DNA of 64,000 bases from Flavobacteriaceae bacterium (GCA_003443635.1 CP031964.1:714321-778320), one strand, 5' to 3'; shown: positions 1 to 9,241, counted from the stretch's first letter. Made by a program: numbers and translations. The notes: generated by a model from the letters alone, not told the origin.

Positions 1-195
1 CTCTCTTTTTATGATTTTATTAATCGATTTAGAATTGAGGAAGCAAAGATGATTATTCAGAATACACCAGAGCACACCTTAGTTCAAATTGCATATGATG
101 CAGGTTTTAATAATAAAACCTCTTTTGTTAATTCTTTTAAAAAGTTTGAAAATATAACTCCTTCAAAGTTTAGAGAAGTAAATCAGTATTCTTAA
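1..195 (+). CDS. AraC-family transcriptional regulator, C-terminal fragment (5' end outside window)
   Basis: Frame 1 is open from the window edge to TAA at 193-195 and gives 64 residues of an AraC/XylS helix-turn-helix domain. The visible landmarks are FINRFRIEEAK, then IAYDAGFNNKTSFVNSFKK and the family-typical ITPSKFRE close to the end. The sensor domain lies outside the window, so the signal is unknown. It is followed on the same strand by three YceI-family genes, two of which have a similar 44-bp upstream block. Control of those genes by this regulator is an inference from position only. Confidence 0.85.
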   Translation, partial: LSFYDFINRFRIEEAKMIIQNTPEHTLVQIAYDAGFNNKTSFVNSFKKFENITPSKFREVNQYS

Positions 196-233
196 TTTTT
201 TCATAAAGTAGAGCAACTTTTATAAATGTTGTC
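190..233 (+). promoter_or_regulatory. 44-bp upstream block, copy 1 (shared with 1321-1364)
   Basis: By my alignment this block matches 1321-1364 over 44 ungapped positions with 7 mismatches; the first 18 bases (TCTTAATTTTTTCATAAA) are identical. Copy 1 begins at the end of the AraC-type gene and lies about 60 bp before the first yceI gene. Such conservation between two intergenic regions suggests a shared operator or promoter, possibly bound by the adjacent AraC-type protein. A recent gene duplication carrying its upstream DNA would also explain it. Confidence 0.5.
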
Positions 234-296
234 GCTAATACAACGACGCTATAGTATTATTGAAGAGTAGTTGTTTTAAATCTAAAATTTTCAAAA

Positions 297-1226
297 ATGA
301 GATTATTAACTTTATTCATTATACTACCCATAGTCCTCAACGCTCAAATAAAAGCTTACCCTATTGATTCTTGGCATTCTAGAATTGAGTTTAATGTTAA
401 ATTTAGTGGCTTACTTCCAGTAAAAGGACAATTTACTGCGTTTGAAGGCACAGTTTTATTGAATGAAAAAGATATGACAAAAACTTCTGCTACTTTATTA
501 ATTGATGGAAACTCAATAGATACGGGAGTTAATTTAAGAGATAATCATTTGAAAGGAGAAGATTTTTTTGAAGTAGAAAAATACCCTCAGATTGTTTTTT
601 CTAGTAAAAGAGTTGTTCATAAAGAAGGTCAATTTATAATGATAGGAGATCTTAATATGCATAATGTTACTAGAGAAGTGGAGGTTCCTATACAATTACT
701 TCACGGAGAACAATTAGATACTTGGAAAAATTTTAGAATTACCCTTAAAGGAAAATTTCAAATTAATCGTTCAGATTTTGATATTGGAAATAATCAACCA
801 ACAATTGGTCAAATGGTCACTATTGAATTTATAATATCTGCCAGAATTTTTAATACAGAGACCATAGCACTGTTTAATCGTCCTTTTGGAAAGAAAATGA
901 TTAAAGCCATTTTAGAAGAAGGGAAAGAAAAAGCTTATTCTCAATATAAAGAATTAGTTAAAAATAAAGATGAAGATACTTCAAAAGCATCTAGTTTTGA
1001 ACACTTATACCAATACTTGAGGCAAAATAATCATTTAAAAGCTAGTATAGAAATAACTAAATTGTTTACAGAGATTTTTCCTAAAGAACCTCAAGCCTAT
1101 AGCTTGTTAGGTGATGCTTATTTTCAAAATAACTTATATAAAGAAGCGAAATTGGCTTTTGAGAAAGCTATTAGCTATGATGATAAAAATACTTTAGCTT
1201 ATGAAATGTTAAAGCTATTAGATTGA
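297..1226 (+). CDS. YceI-family secreted protein with C-terminal TPR-like extension
   Basis: Product of 309 residues with a signal peptide (MRLLTLFIILPIVLNAQ). Residues about 18-185 form a YceI lipocalin-like domain: the opening YPIDSWHSRIEFNVKFSG, the middle FFEVEKYPQIVFSSKRV and GDLNMHNVTREVEVPI are typical. YceI proteins bind isoprenoid-type lipids in the periplasm. Unlike the two YceI proteins that follow, it continues for about 120 residues. The end (SLLGDAYFQNNLYKEAKLAFEKAI) looks like a tetratricopeptide repeat, so a protein-interaction role is plausible. YceI and TPR assignments are by motif; the ligand is unknown. Confidence 0.85.
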   Translation: MRLLTLFIILPIVLNAQIKAYPIDSWHSRIEFNVKFSGLLPVKGQFTAFEGTVLLNEKDMTKTSATLLIDGNSIDTGVNLRDNHLKGEDFFEVEKYPQIVFSSKRVVHKEGQFIMIGDLNMHNVTREVEVPIQLLHGEQLDTWKNFRITLKGKFQINRSDFDIGNNQPTIGQMVTIEFIISARIFNTETIALFNRPFGKKMIKAILEEGKEKAYSQYKELVKNKDEDTSKASSFEHLYQYLRQNNHLKASIEITKLFTEIFPKEPQAYSLLGDAYFQNNLYKEAKLAFEKAISYDDKNTLAYEMLKLLD

Positions 1227-1320
1227 TTCTATATAGATAATGGAAGAGTTGCCAATGAGAATTATATTTAATTAAGGGCTATCAAAATGAAAAGAAACCC
1301 ATATGTTGTATTTATAAGAA

Positions 1321-1364
1321 TCTTAATTTTTTCATAAAACAAAGCAATAATTATAAAGGTTGTC
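1321..1364 (+). promoter_or_regulatory. 44-bp upstream block, copy 2
   Basis: Second copy of the block at 190-233, in the same orientation and about 55 bp before the second yceI gene. Length is conserved without gaps, which favours a functional site over chance. No clear TAnnTTTG box is visible inside it. Confidence 0.5.
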
Positions 1365-1418
1365 ACGAAAGTAGTTTAGTAATAGTAGTATTGATATTTA
1401 ATATTAAAACTAAACTTT

Positions 1419-2000
1419 ATGAAAACTAAACTTACAATTACATTTATTGCAATTTTGTGCTTGTCACAAATTAATGCTCAAAATTATAAGATTGATGCTG
1501 GGCATAGTACTGTACAAATACAAATAGAACGTTTTGGAGTTGTAGATGTAGTAGGAAGATTTAAATCTGTTGAAGGCACTATCTCATACAATAACGAAGA
1601 TATCTTTAAAACAAAAGCAGAATCTTTTATTAAAGTAGATAGTTATGATGCTAATAATAAAGGAGGTGAAGATGCGGTAAAGAGTGCTGCTTTTCTTGAT
1701 GTAGCTAAATATCCAGAAATTATATTTAAAGGGACTAAAGTTGTTAAAAAAAATAATGCTAATTATTTAATAGGAGATTTAACTATTCACGGAGTAACTA
1801 ATGTAATCGAACTGCCATTTACAATTAAAGGGCCATTGTTAGATTTGCCTACACAAAAACAATCTATTGCGTTTAATGCTTCGATTACTATAAATAGACA
1901 AGATTACGAGCTTAATTTTGACAGAAAACTTCCAACAGGAATTAAACTTGTGGGAGATGATGTAAAAATCACATTAATTATTTTGGCACTTGAAGAGTAA
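1419..2000 (+). CDS. YceI-family secreted protein
   Basis: 193 residues: signal peptide (MKTKLTITFIAILCLSQINAQ) followed by a single YceI domain of normal length (YKIDAGHSTVQIQIERFG, AAFLDVAKYPEIIFKGTKV, GDLTIHGVTNVIELPF). Expected to be a periplasmic lipocalin-like lipid binder. The ATG at 1419 places the signal peptide correctly. The next yceI gene starts immediately after its stop codon, so the two are probably co-transcribed. Ligand and physiological role cannot be read from the sequence. Confidence 0.9.
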   Translation: MKTKLTITFIAILCLSQINAQNYKIDAGHSTVQIQIERFGVVDVVGRFKSVEGTISYNNEDIFKTKAESFIKVDSYDANNKGGEDAVKSAAFLDVAKYPEIIFKGTKVVKKNNANYLIGDLTIHGVTNVIELPFTIKGPLLDLPTQKQSIAFNASITINRQDYELNFDRKLPTGIKLVGDDVKITLIILALEE

Positions 2001-2019
2001 TGATTTAATATATAAAATA

Positions 2020-2565
2020 GTGAAGAAGACACTATTTATTTTAATAGTGTTTCCTTCATTATGCATATCTCAAAACAAAGTTTATAACATTGATACTGAA
2101 AAATCAAAAATTGATTTTAAAATAGCTCATATGGGCGTTTTGACGATTAATGGCACATTTCATGATTTTTCAGGTAAATTAACTCTGAATAAAAATAACA
2201 TTAAAAAAATTGAAAGTAAAATAGTAGTTAAAAGCATCGATACTAAAGATAAAACCAGAGATAAATCTTTAATTGATGAAGCTTATTTAAATGATAAAAA
2301 ATACCCTTATATCTATTTTATTTCGAATAGAGTTAAAGCAATTGGAAATTCAAACACAGTAACTGGAATTTTAAAAATTAAAGGAATCGAAAAAGAAATA
2401 ATTATCCTTTTTGAAAAAAAACGAACAAATAATGAAAGTGAAATTAATTTAAGAGGATCAACTAATATTAAAAGGCGAGATTTTAATTTGAATTTTGGAG
2501 CTTTAAATGCTTTAGTAGGAGATTATATTACTATTAGTTTAAATATAATTTATAACTCTCTTTAA
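2020..2565 (+). CDS. YceI-family secreted protein, third copy
   Basis: YceI domain protein of 181 residues if the GTG at 2020 is used. That start gives a clean signal peptide (KKTLFILIVFPSLCISQ). An in-frame TTG at 1990 would add ten residues and overlap the preceding stop codon; it is less attractive because it puts a polar segment before the hydrophobic core. Motifs: YNIDTEKSKIDFKIAHMG, EAYLNDKKYPYIYFISNRV, GILKIKGIEKEIII. It is the most diverged of the three. A strong hairpin terminator follows at 2591. Confidence 0.8.
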   Translation: MKKTLFILIVFPSLCISQNKVYNIDTEKSKIDFKIAHMGVLTINGTFHDFSGKLTLNKNNIKKIESKIVVKSIDTKDKTRDKSLIDEAYLNDKKYPYIYFISNRVKAIGNSNTVTGILKIKGIEKEIIILFEKKRTNNESEINLRGSTNIKRRDFNLNFGALNALVGDYITISLNIIYNSL

Positions 2566-2590
2566 GTTAAATGAATTGTGATGTAAAATA

Positions 2591-2622
2591 AAAAGGAGAT
2601 TTGTATTTACAAATCTCCTTTT
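2591..2622. terminator. Bidirectional intrinsic terminator
   Basis: Perfect 15-bp inverted repeat (2591-2605 with 2608-2622) with a 2-nt centre, A-run on one side and T-run on the other. It separates the convergent yceI operon (+) and the small secreted-protein gene (-). Confidence 0.85.
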
Positions 2623-2643
2623 AAAATATCTATATATTATAAA

Positions 2644-2910
2644 TTAACACACTACTGTTTCTTTACGTTTTAACTGTAAACTTCTTATATAAGATTTAAT
2701 ACTAATTAATTCGTTACTCTTTTTATGGTTAAAATTGTTACTCTGTACTTTTGGATTAGCACTTATAGGTTCAATCTTTTTAATTGATATTTCTATTTTA
2801 GAAATAGAAGTAACAGTTTCAATTTTATTTTTAGTAGTATTAGTTTGAGCTTGACCAATAACTATACTTGGAGCAATTAATAAAACTAATATTATTATCA
2901 TCTTGTACAT
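2644..2910 (-). CDS. Small secreted hypothetical protein
   Basis: I do not recognise a family. From the ATG at 2910 the product is 88 residues: a hydrophobic signal peptide (MYKMIIILVLLIAPSIVIGQ) and a polar lysine- and serine-rich tail with no clear motif. A longer reading frame from 2988 is unlikely, because a promoter box (TAGTTTTG, 2913-2920) lies between the two start codons. Transcription from that box would start almost at the ATG, so the mRNA could be leaderless. Confidence 0.5.
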   Translation of the reverse strand: MYKMIIILVLLIAPSIVIGQAQTNTTKNKIETVTSISKIEISIKKIEPISANPKVQSNNFNHKKSNELISIKSYIRSLQLKRKETVVC

Positions 2911-2912
2911 AA

Positions 2913-2941
2913 CAAAACTATTTGTAGGTTTCGAGTACAAA
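2913..2941 (-). promoter_or_regulatory. Flavobacterial promoter for the small secreted protein
   Basis: On the minus strand TTTG (2938-2941), a 17-nt spacer and TAGTTTTG (2913-2920) match the Bacteroidota consensus TTTG / TAnnTTTG. Confidence 0.6.
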
Positions 2942-3091
2942 TAAAAAGCATATAATAAATGATCATAAAAATATTTGATAAAATACACTAAAAAGTAGTT
3001 TACTAGAGTAAATTAACTTAAAATATCGATGAAATGCATGGTTATTTGATTGATAAAAATACTGTATATGAGTCAAATAGGACTGTTTTTT

Positions 3092-3877
3092 TTAATTTCC
3101 ATTAATTTTTTGTGTAAACTTAGAAAGTAAATTGTTTGCAGCATCCCTATAAATATTATGACTTCCGTTTCCTCTAATTTCTTTACCAGCTTGTTCATTC
3201 ATTCCATTAGGAGTAGCAGCATGGTTGGCCAGTTCTTCAAAACTAATAACTTTAGCGTTTTGAGCAGCATAAGCTAAAGATTGAAATAAATCTGAAACAT
3301 ATTTATTAGAAACCTCTTTAGACACCCCATTCTCTTGAGTCCAATCACTTAATTCTCCCATTAAATTATATAAAGGAGTTATTAGGCCAGTTAAAGTCCA
3401 TATACTATGTAGTTCTTTTTCATTTTTAACTACTAAAGGTTGACCTATATAATTAAAGATCTCCAATATCGTTTCATTAGGATTAAATATAGGAATTGGA
3501 CAGTTGTGATTTATAACAGTTGGTAATGGAATAGCCCTACTTACATGATTTGCAGGCTTTACAATTTTATGAAGCTCAGAAGAAAGGAGATAAGGAATTA
3601 AAGAAATAACGATATGATGTTTGTTAAATCGAAGGTTTTCTAACTCTCTTTTTGCATCTAATGGCCTTAATGTAATAAAAATAATATCAGAAGTATTTAT
3701 AACTTCTTGATTAGAACTCATTTTTTTAACATTTGAAAACTTAGATGCTAGTGCAGAGCTATTTCTACTGTTTCTTGGGGAAAGATGAATAAAAACATTT
3801 TCAATTTTAGATGTGCAAAGCCCTTCCACAACAGCACTGGCAATTTTACCAACACCTATAAAACCTATTTTACGCAT
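3092..3877 (-). CDS. Pyrroline-5-carboxylate reductase-like NAD(P)-dependent protein
   Basis: 261 residues with an N-terminal Rossmann fold (KIGFIGVGKIASAVVEGL) and the ProC arrangement: SDIIFITLRPLDA, then an all-helical C-terminal part. ProC enzymes reduce pyrroline-5-carboxylate to proline. The C-terminal signature is unusual: the canonical SPGGTT turn appears here as TPNGMNEQ, so substrate or activity may differ. It lies 31 nt after the glycosylasparaginase gene on the same strand and is probably the last gene of that operon, an odd companion for proline synthesis. I therefore give no gene symbol. Confidence 0.75.
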   Translation of the reverse strand: MRKIGFIGVGKIASAVVEGLCTSKIENVFIHLSPRNSRNSSALASKFSNVKKMSSNQEVINTSDIIFITLRPLDAKRELENLRFNKHHIVISLIPYLLSSELHKIVKPANHVSRAIPLPTVINHNCPIPIFNPNETILEIFNYIGQPLVVKNEKELHSIWTLTGLITPLYNLMGELSDWTQENGVSKEVSNKYVSDLFQSLAYAAQNAKVISFEELANHAATPNGMNEQAGKEIRGNGSHNIYRDAANNLLSKFTQKINGN

Positions 3878-3908
3878 TAATTTTAATTTTAAATGTAAAG
3901 TATTGTGT

Positions 3909-4940
3909 TTAAGAAACTGAAGCCTCAGGTTTATAATAAAACCCCGGTTTTACATTTACATTTTCACCATTTTGATATTTCATATAAGTAAACCCTTCAT
4001 GAATGCAATAAGAACCTACTTCTCCAGCTTTGTTTATTGCGATATAAGCAATCTGAAAATCTTTATGGCGATCATTTTTTGTAACAATTCTATGTATAGC
4101 TTCTTCACATGCTTCTTGAGGGCTCATACCATTACGCATAAGCTCTACTATTAAAAAACTGCCTACTGTTTTCATGACTTCCTCACCCATGCCCGTAGCT
4201 ACAGCACCTCCAACTTCATTATCCAAAAATAAACCTGATCCAATTATGGGAGAATCTCCAATACGACCTTTCATTTTATAAGATAACCCAGATGTAGTAC
4301 ATGCTCCTGCAATATCTCCATCTTTATCAATAGTTAACATTCCAATAGTATCGTGGTTTTCGATATTTATGATAGGTTTATATTCTGGTGATTTTTTCCA
4401 TTCTTCCCAAGCTAATCTTGATTCTTCTGTCAATAAATTTTCTTTTTCAAATCCTTGAGTATATCCAAATTCTTCAGCACCTTCACCTGCAAGCATTACA
4501 TGAGGAGTTTCTTCCATTACTTTTCTGGCTAAAGCAGCAACATTGGTAATTGTATTTACATATACTACAGCGCCACAATCGCCTTCAGGATTCATTACAC
4601 AAGCATCTAAAGTAACATTGCCTTCTCGATCTGGAGCACCTCCTTTACCTACTGTGGTATTTTTTAAGTTCTCTTCTTCTACTTCTACACCAGAAATAAC
4701 AGCATCTAATGCGGGTTTTCCTTTGGCTAATTCTTCTCCAGCTTTATCATTAGCAGCTGTAAAAGCCCAAGTGCAAATGGCAATTGGAAATTTTGTTTTA
4801 TCTATTATCATTTTGTTTTTTTCTTCTATTAGTGGTACTGGTTTTCCTGCTGTAGGATCCCCACAACTTGTTAGAGTACTCCCTACAGTTAAACCAACTC
4901 CAGTTAATGAAGCGTTTTTAATAAAGTGTCTACGTTCCAT
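3909..4940 (-). CDS. N4-(beta-N-acetylglucosaminyl)-L-asparaginase (glycosylasparaginase)
   Basis: Ntn-hydrolase of 343 residues. Members cleave the GlcNAc-Asn bond of glycopeptides and self-process to expose a threonine nucleophile. Thr198 in the motif HDTIGM is that nucleophile; GRIGDSP and SGLFLDNEVGGAVATGMGEE are the typical beta-subunit motifs. The N-terminus has a twin-arginine start (RRHFIK) and a lipobox-like LTSC with Cys26, suggesting a Tat-exported lipoprotein. It lies 12 nt after the GH92 mannosidase gene, so the pair would trim mannose and then release the Asn-linked GlcNAc. Confidence 0.9.
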   Translation of the reverse strand: MERRHFIKNASLTGVGLTVGSTLTSCGDPTAGKPVPLIEEKNKMIIDKTKFPIAICTWAFTAANDKAGEELAKGKPALDAVISGVEVEEENLKNTTVGKGGAPDREGNVTLDACVMNPEGDCGAVVYVNTITNVAALARKVMEETPHVMLAGEGAEEFGYTQGFEKENLLTEESRLAWEEWKKSPEYKPIINIENHDTIGMLTIDKDGDIAGACTTSGLSYKMKGRIGDSPIIGSGLFLDNEVGGAVATGMGEEVMKTVGSFLIVELMRNGMSPQEACEEAIHRIVTKNDRHKDFQIAYIAINKAGEVGSYCIHEGFTYMKYQNGENVNVKPGFYYKPEASVS

Positions 4941-4952
4941 AAATATGTTATC

Positions 4953-7877
4953 TTATTTAATTGATATTTCATCCATAAATACCCAGCTTTTCCCATCATA
5001 AGCATGGCCAATATGCCACTCAGGAATATCGCCTAAAGTTTTGGCAATAACTTTAATGTATCTTGCTTTTTGAGGAGAAATTTTAGCAGTAATGCGCTCT
5101 ACTTTTGCACTTTGTGATGCAGTAACTTTTGGAAGTTTAATATGTTTAGCGACTTTAAAACTTTTGCCATCTGTCGAACTTAAATAAGTTACTTCTGTTG
5201 GAAGAAATATCCAAGGTCCTTGATCATTTAAAAAACCAGTTTCTATTTCGCTAATTGTTTTTTCATTACCTAAATCGATAGTAACTATAACATCTCTGTT
5301 GTGATAGCCTTGCCATATACCAGTTCTATAATCTGTACCACCTCTAATACCATCAATTAATGCATTGTCGCCACCACCATTATAGCGTTGAGCATATTCC
5401 GTTTCTAAATTGATGCTTATGTTAGGATCAATTTTATAAAACTGAGTTTCGATAATATTGCTTTTAATACCATTTTTTTCGGCATAAGTAGCTAACATAG
5501 ACGGATTGTTTAATTGAATCGGACCTTCATATTTTTTAAACTCAGAATCATCTAATTGATAAAAAATATCTGTATCCGCTTCTGCATTACTAAGTGTAAT
5601 TTCTGTATTTCCTTTAAAGGCAATATCTCCTTTTTGTATATATGGAGCAACGACAATAGGGTGTTCTTCGATAATTGTCATAGGTTCTTGCCCCTCTTTA
5701 GTACCCCAAGTTGCTGGATTATCAGTCATTTCAAATATTAAAGAACCACCGTTAATAATCTCATCATGATTTAAATAAGTTCTATTTAATTTTTTACCAT
5801 TTAAATAGGCATACTCTATGTACTTATTTTTTGACGATATATTTTTAGCTTCTATTGTAAACGATTCTCCATTTTCTAAATTAATAGTAGCTTTATTGAA
5901 CAGGGGTGTTCCAATAATGTATTGATTTGAACCCGGAGTCACAGAATAAAAACCCATAGAACTTAACACATACCAAGCACTCATTTGCCCACAATCTTCA
6001 TTTCCTGATATGCCATCTGGCTCATTTGTATATAACTCGGTAAGGATTTGATATACTTTTTCTTGTGTTTTATGTGGTTTGTTTACAAAATTATAAAGAT
6101 ATGCCATATGATGACTTGGTTCATTACCATGTGCATATTGACCAATTAAACCTGTAATATCTACTTGATTCCCCCCGTGTAGCTCATTTTTAGCGCTAAA
6201 TAAGGCATCTAATTGTTCTTCTAAACCCCTTTTCCCACCTAAAAGATTAATAAATCCGTTAATATCTTGAGGAACATAAAAACTGTATTGCCATGAATTA
6301 GCTTCGGTATAATTAAAGTTTACTTCATAAGGATCAAAAGGAGTAAACCAAGTATTTCGAAGCCTCCCTCTCATAAATTTTGTTTGAGGATCAAATACAT
6401 TTTTATAAGATTGTGCTCGTTGAATATAAGTTTTATAATCTTCTGTTTTACCCATAGATTTAGCCATTTGTGCAATAGTCCAGTCGTCAAATGCATATTC
6501 TAATGTTTTAGAAACCGATTCACTTTCTTCTTCGACAGGAATGTACCCCTGAACTTTATATGATGCTAAACCTAATTTATCTCGAGTGGCACTATGTTTC
6601 ATTGCTTCAAAAGCTTTTTCAGTATCAAATCCTGTAATACCTTTTAAATAAGCATCGGCTATTACTGGTACTGCATGATACCCAATCATACAATGTGTAT
6701 AATTTCCTGCTAAATCCCAAATAGGCATAATACCACCTTCGTCGTATTTACTTAAAAACGTATTAATAAAATCGTTAGTGCGACCTTGTTCTATTACAGT
6801 ATATAAAGGGTGAGCTCCTCTATAAGTATCCCAAAGAGAAAACACTGTATAATAGTCAAAATCATTAGTTTGATGAATATTTAAATCGATACCTCTATAA
6901 CGACCATCAACATCTTGATATAAGTTTGGTGCAAGCATAGTGTGATAAAGCGCAGAATAAAAATTAGTTTTGTTATTTATATCATTAGTTTCAATAACTA
7001 TTTTCTCTAGTTGCTTTTCCCAGATTAGCTGAGCATTGATTTTAATATCTTCGAATGTTTTATTACCTATTTCTGTTTCAAGATTTTGTTTAGCACCAAT
7101 CTCATCTACTGCAGAGATACCAACAGAAACAAAAATTGGATCATTGTTAGGGTTATCAAATTCAAAGGCCATTTTTTCAGGGTTTTTGCCCTTTGACCCT
7201 GGAGTGTTTTTAAATGGTTTCGAAAATTTTATGTGATAAAAAAGACGTTGATCTTCAGCCCAAGCTTTAGAATGACGATATCCTGAAATTTCTTGATTGG
7301 ATATAATATTTATATTATGATCTAGAACCTGATCTCTATGAGCTAAATCTAAAATAACAATTTGATTTTTTGCTGAAGAGAACTGATATTTATGCATTCC
7401 GCTTCTTGGAGTTACAGTAAGTTCAACATCAATGTTAGTATTATCTAAATGTACACTATAAAACCCAGGTTGAGCGATTTCATTTTGATGAGAAAAATGA
7501 TCGCGATACCCTACTTTACCATCTGCACCATTGTTAAAATTTATTGCATTGGTTGGCATTAACAAAATATCTCCATAATCTGAGATTCCTGTACCACTTA
7601 AATGAGTATGCGAAAACCCATAAATATATTCATCATCATAATGATATCCTGAACAACCATCCCAACCTTCTAATCGTGTATCTGGGCTTAATTGCATCAT
7701 TCCAAATGGCATTGTTGCTCCAGGATATGTATGACCATGACCTCCAGTTCCTATAAATGGGTTTACATAAGAAATTAAAGGATTATCTTTTTTTGCAACT
7801 TCTATGTTAAAATTTGAGTTATTCGAACAATTAAATAAAAAAAGAAAACACAGTATGTAAAAAAAGGAAAATCTCAT
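4953..7877 (-). CDS. GH92 alpha-mannosidase lipoprotein with CHB_HEX_C-like and F5/8-type domains
   Basis: 974 residues. A lipoprotein signal ends in FLFNC (Cys17), predicting export to the outer membrane or periplasm. GH92 signatures follow: YVNPFIGTGGHGHTYPGA, MMQLSPDTRLEGWDGCSGYHY, FSLWDTYRGAHPLYT and GNEDCGQMSAWYVLSSMGFY. GH92 enzymes are calcium-dependent exo-alpha-mannosidases acting mainly on N-glycans. After about residue 730 there is a chitobiase/hexosaminidase C-terminal-like beta domain, and the end (about 830-974) resembles an F5/8 type C sugar-binding domain. First gene of a probable operon with the glycosylasparaginase. Confidence 0.92.
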   Translation of the reverse strand: MRFSFFYILCFLFLFNCSNNSNFNIEVAKKDNPLISYVNPFIGTGGHGHTYPGATMPFGMMQLSPDTRLEGWDGCSGYHYDDEYIYGFSHTHLSGTGISDYGDILLMPTNAINFNNGADGKVGYRDHFSHQNEIAQPGFYSVHLDNTNIDVELTVTPRSGMHKYQFSSAKNQIVILDLAHRDQVLDHNINIISNQEISGYRHSKAWAEDQRLFYHIKFSKPFKNTPGSKGKNPEKMAFEFDNPNNDPIFVSVGISAVDEIGAKQNLETEIGNKTFEDIKINAQLIWEKQLEKIVIETNDINNKTNFYSALYHTMLAPNLYQDVDGRYRGIDLNIHQTNDFDYYTVFSLWDTYRGAHPLYTVIEQGRTNDFINTFLSKYDEGGIMPIWDLAGNYTHCMIGYHAVPVIADAYLKGITGFDTEKAFEAMKHSATRDKLGLASYKVQGYIPVEEESESVSKTLEYAFDDWTIAQMAKSMGKTEDYKTYIQRAQSYKNVFDPQTKFMRGRLRNTWFTPFDPYEVNFNYTEANSWQYSFYVPQDINGFINLLGGKRGLEEQLDALFSAKNELHGGNQVDITGLIGQYAHGNEPSHHMAYLYNFVNKPHKTQEKVYQILTELYTNEPDGISGNEDCGQMSAWYVLSSMGFYSVTPGSNQYIIGTPLFNKATINLENGESFTIEAKNISSKNKYIEYAYLNGKKLNRTYLNHDEIINGGSLIFEMTDNPATWGTKEGQEPMTIIEEHPIVVAPYIQKGDIAFKGNTEITLSNAEADTDIFYQLDDSEFKKYEGPIQLNNPSMLATYAEKNGIKSNIIETQFYKIDPNISINLETEYAQRYNGGGDNALIDGIRGGTDYRTGIWQGYHNRDVIVTIDLGNEKTISEIETGFLNDQGPWIFLPTEVTYLSSTDGKSFKVAKHIKLPKVTASQSAKVERITAKISPQKARYIKVIAKTLGDIPEWHIGHAYDGKSWVFMDEISIK

Positions 7878-7983
7878 TTTATTATTTTTTAGAAGTCGAA
7901 AGATAATAAATTCTTAAGTTACAACTAAGTTAATTTTAGAGCGTTTGTCCGACTATCTAAAGGTACATTTATAAAAACTTGTC

Positions 7984-9219
7984 ATGACTCGTTGGATTAT
8001 ATTTATAGTTGTTTGTGGTATTATTGATTTTTATGCATTTCAAGCATTTAAAACAGTAATAAAATCATCATGGATAACAGGAATATATAGTATCGTTTCC
8101 GTTTTTATTTTAGCTAATTTTAGTTATCAATTATTTACTTTTAACAGAGCAATTGGCATAGACTCTGGATTAGCATCAGCATCAGCACTCTTTATTTTAA
8201 TATATGTTCCTAAGCTAGTTCTTATAACAACACTTTTTGTCGAAGATATTTTTAGATTATTTGAAACAATATTCAATTATTTTTCTCGAAATGAAATTTT
8301 AAATGAGAGTAGTTATGCCCCCTCTCGTAGAAGCTTTATAAGTAAAATAGCATTAGGATTAGCAGCGATACCATTTGGTTCTATACTTTATGGTATTTTT
8401 AAAGGAAAATATAACTTTAAAGTTTTGAAGTATTCTCTTTATTTCGAAGATTTACCAGAAGCTTTTGATGGATATAAATTAACTCAAATAAGTGATGTAC
8501 ATTCAGGAAGTTTTGATAATGTAAAGAAAGTAGAATATGCTATAGATCTTATTAATAAACAACAAAGTGATGTGTTATTGTTTACAGGTGATTTAGTAAA
8601 CAATAAAGCTGAAGAAATGCATCCTTATATTAATGCCTTTAAGAAATTGAATGCTAAAGATGGAATGTTCTCTGTTTTAGGAAATCACGATTATGGAGAT
8701 TACGTAAACTGGAATACTGATATTGAAAAATCACAAAACCTTGAAGATTTAAAAAGTCTTCAAAAAGAAATAGGTTTTGATCTATTACTAAATGAAAATC
8801 GTTTTATAGAAAAAAATGGAGAGCGTATTGCATTAATTGGAGTTGAGAACTGGGGGAAGGGATTTAAACAAAAAGGAGATTTAAAAAAAGCATCTCAAAA
8901 TGTTGATATTAATGATTTTAAAATCTTAATGAGTCATGACCCTTCTCATTGGGAAGAAGAAGTTGTTAATGATAAATATCATTATCATTTAACATTAAGT
9001 GGTCATACTCATGGTATGCAATTTGGTATAGAAATTCCAGGATGGTTTAAATGGAGCCCTGTGAAATGGAGGTATAAGCACTGGGCAGGAATATATAAAG
9101 AATTAGGGCAATATATAAATGTTAATCGTGGATTTGGATATTTAGCTTTTCCTGGACGTGTTGGAATTTGGCCAGAAATAACTGTAATCGAGCTTAAAAA
9201 AGGTTCGAATAATACATAA
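7984..9219 (+). CDS. Membrane-anchored calcineurin-like metallophosphoesterase
   Basis: 411 residues. The first about 100 residues hold three or four hydrophobic segments, and another lies near 115-135. The rest is a metallophosphoesterase domain with all metal-binding blocks: QISDVHSGSFDN, FTGDLVNN, GNHDYGDY, MSHDP and SGHTHGMQFG. The closest general type is the YkuE/YaeI-like group of membrane phosphoesterases. The substrate is unknown. It is divergent from the GH92 operon with about 100 bp between the start codons. Confidence 0.88.
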   Translation: MTRWIIFIVVCGIIDFYAFQAFKTVIKSSWITGIYSIVSVFILANFSYQLFTFNRAIGIDSGLASASALFILIYVPKLVLITTLFVEDIFRLFETIFNYFSRNEILNESSYAPSRRSFISKIALGLAAIPFGSILYGIFKGKYNFKVLKYSLYFEDLPEAFDGYKLTQISDVHSGSFDNVKKVEYAIDLINKQQSDVLLFTGDLVNNKAEEMHPYINAFKKLNAKDGMFSVLGNHDYGDYVNWNTDIEKSQNLEDLKSLQKEIGFDLLLNENRFIEKNGERIALIGVENWGKGFKQKGDLKKASQNVDINDFKILMSHDPSHWEEEVVNDKYHYHLTLSGHTHGMQFGIEIPGWFKWSPVKWRYKHWAGIYKELGQYINVNRGFGYLAFPGRVGIWPEITVIELKKGSNNT

Positions 9220-9233
9220 TTGCAAGGAAATGT

Positions 9234-9241
9234 TATATTTG
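9234..9241 (+). promoter_or_regulatory. TAnnTTTG box before the thioredoxin-like gene
   Basis: TATATTTG, 28 nt before the ATG at 9270. No good upstream TTTG at the right distance is visible, so only the -7 element is supported. Confidence 0.45.

Noticed and set aside
4543..5001. 152-residue plus-strand ORF over the glycosylasparaginase gene
   Set aside because: Antisense to a clear Ntn-hydrolase with complete motifs; composition is that of a shadow frame.
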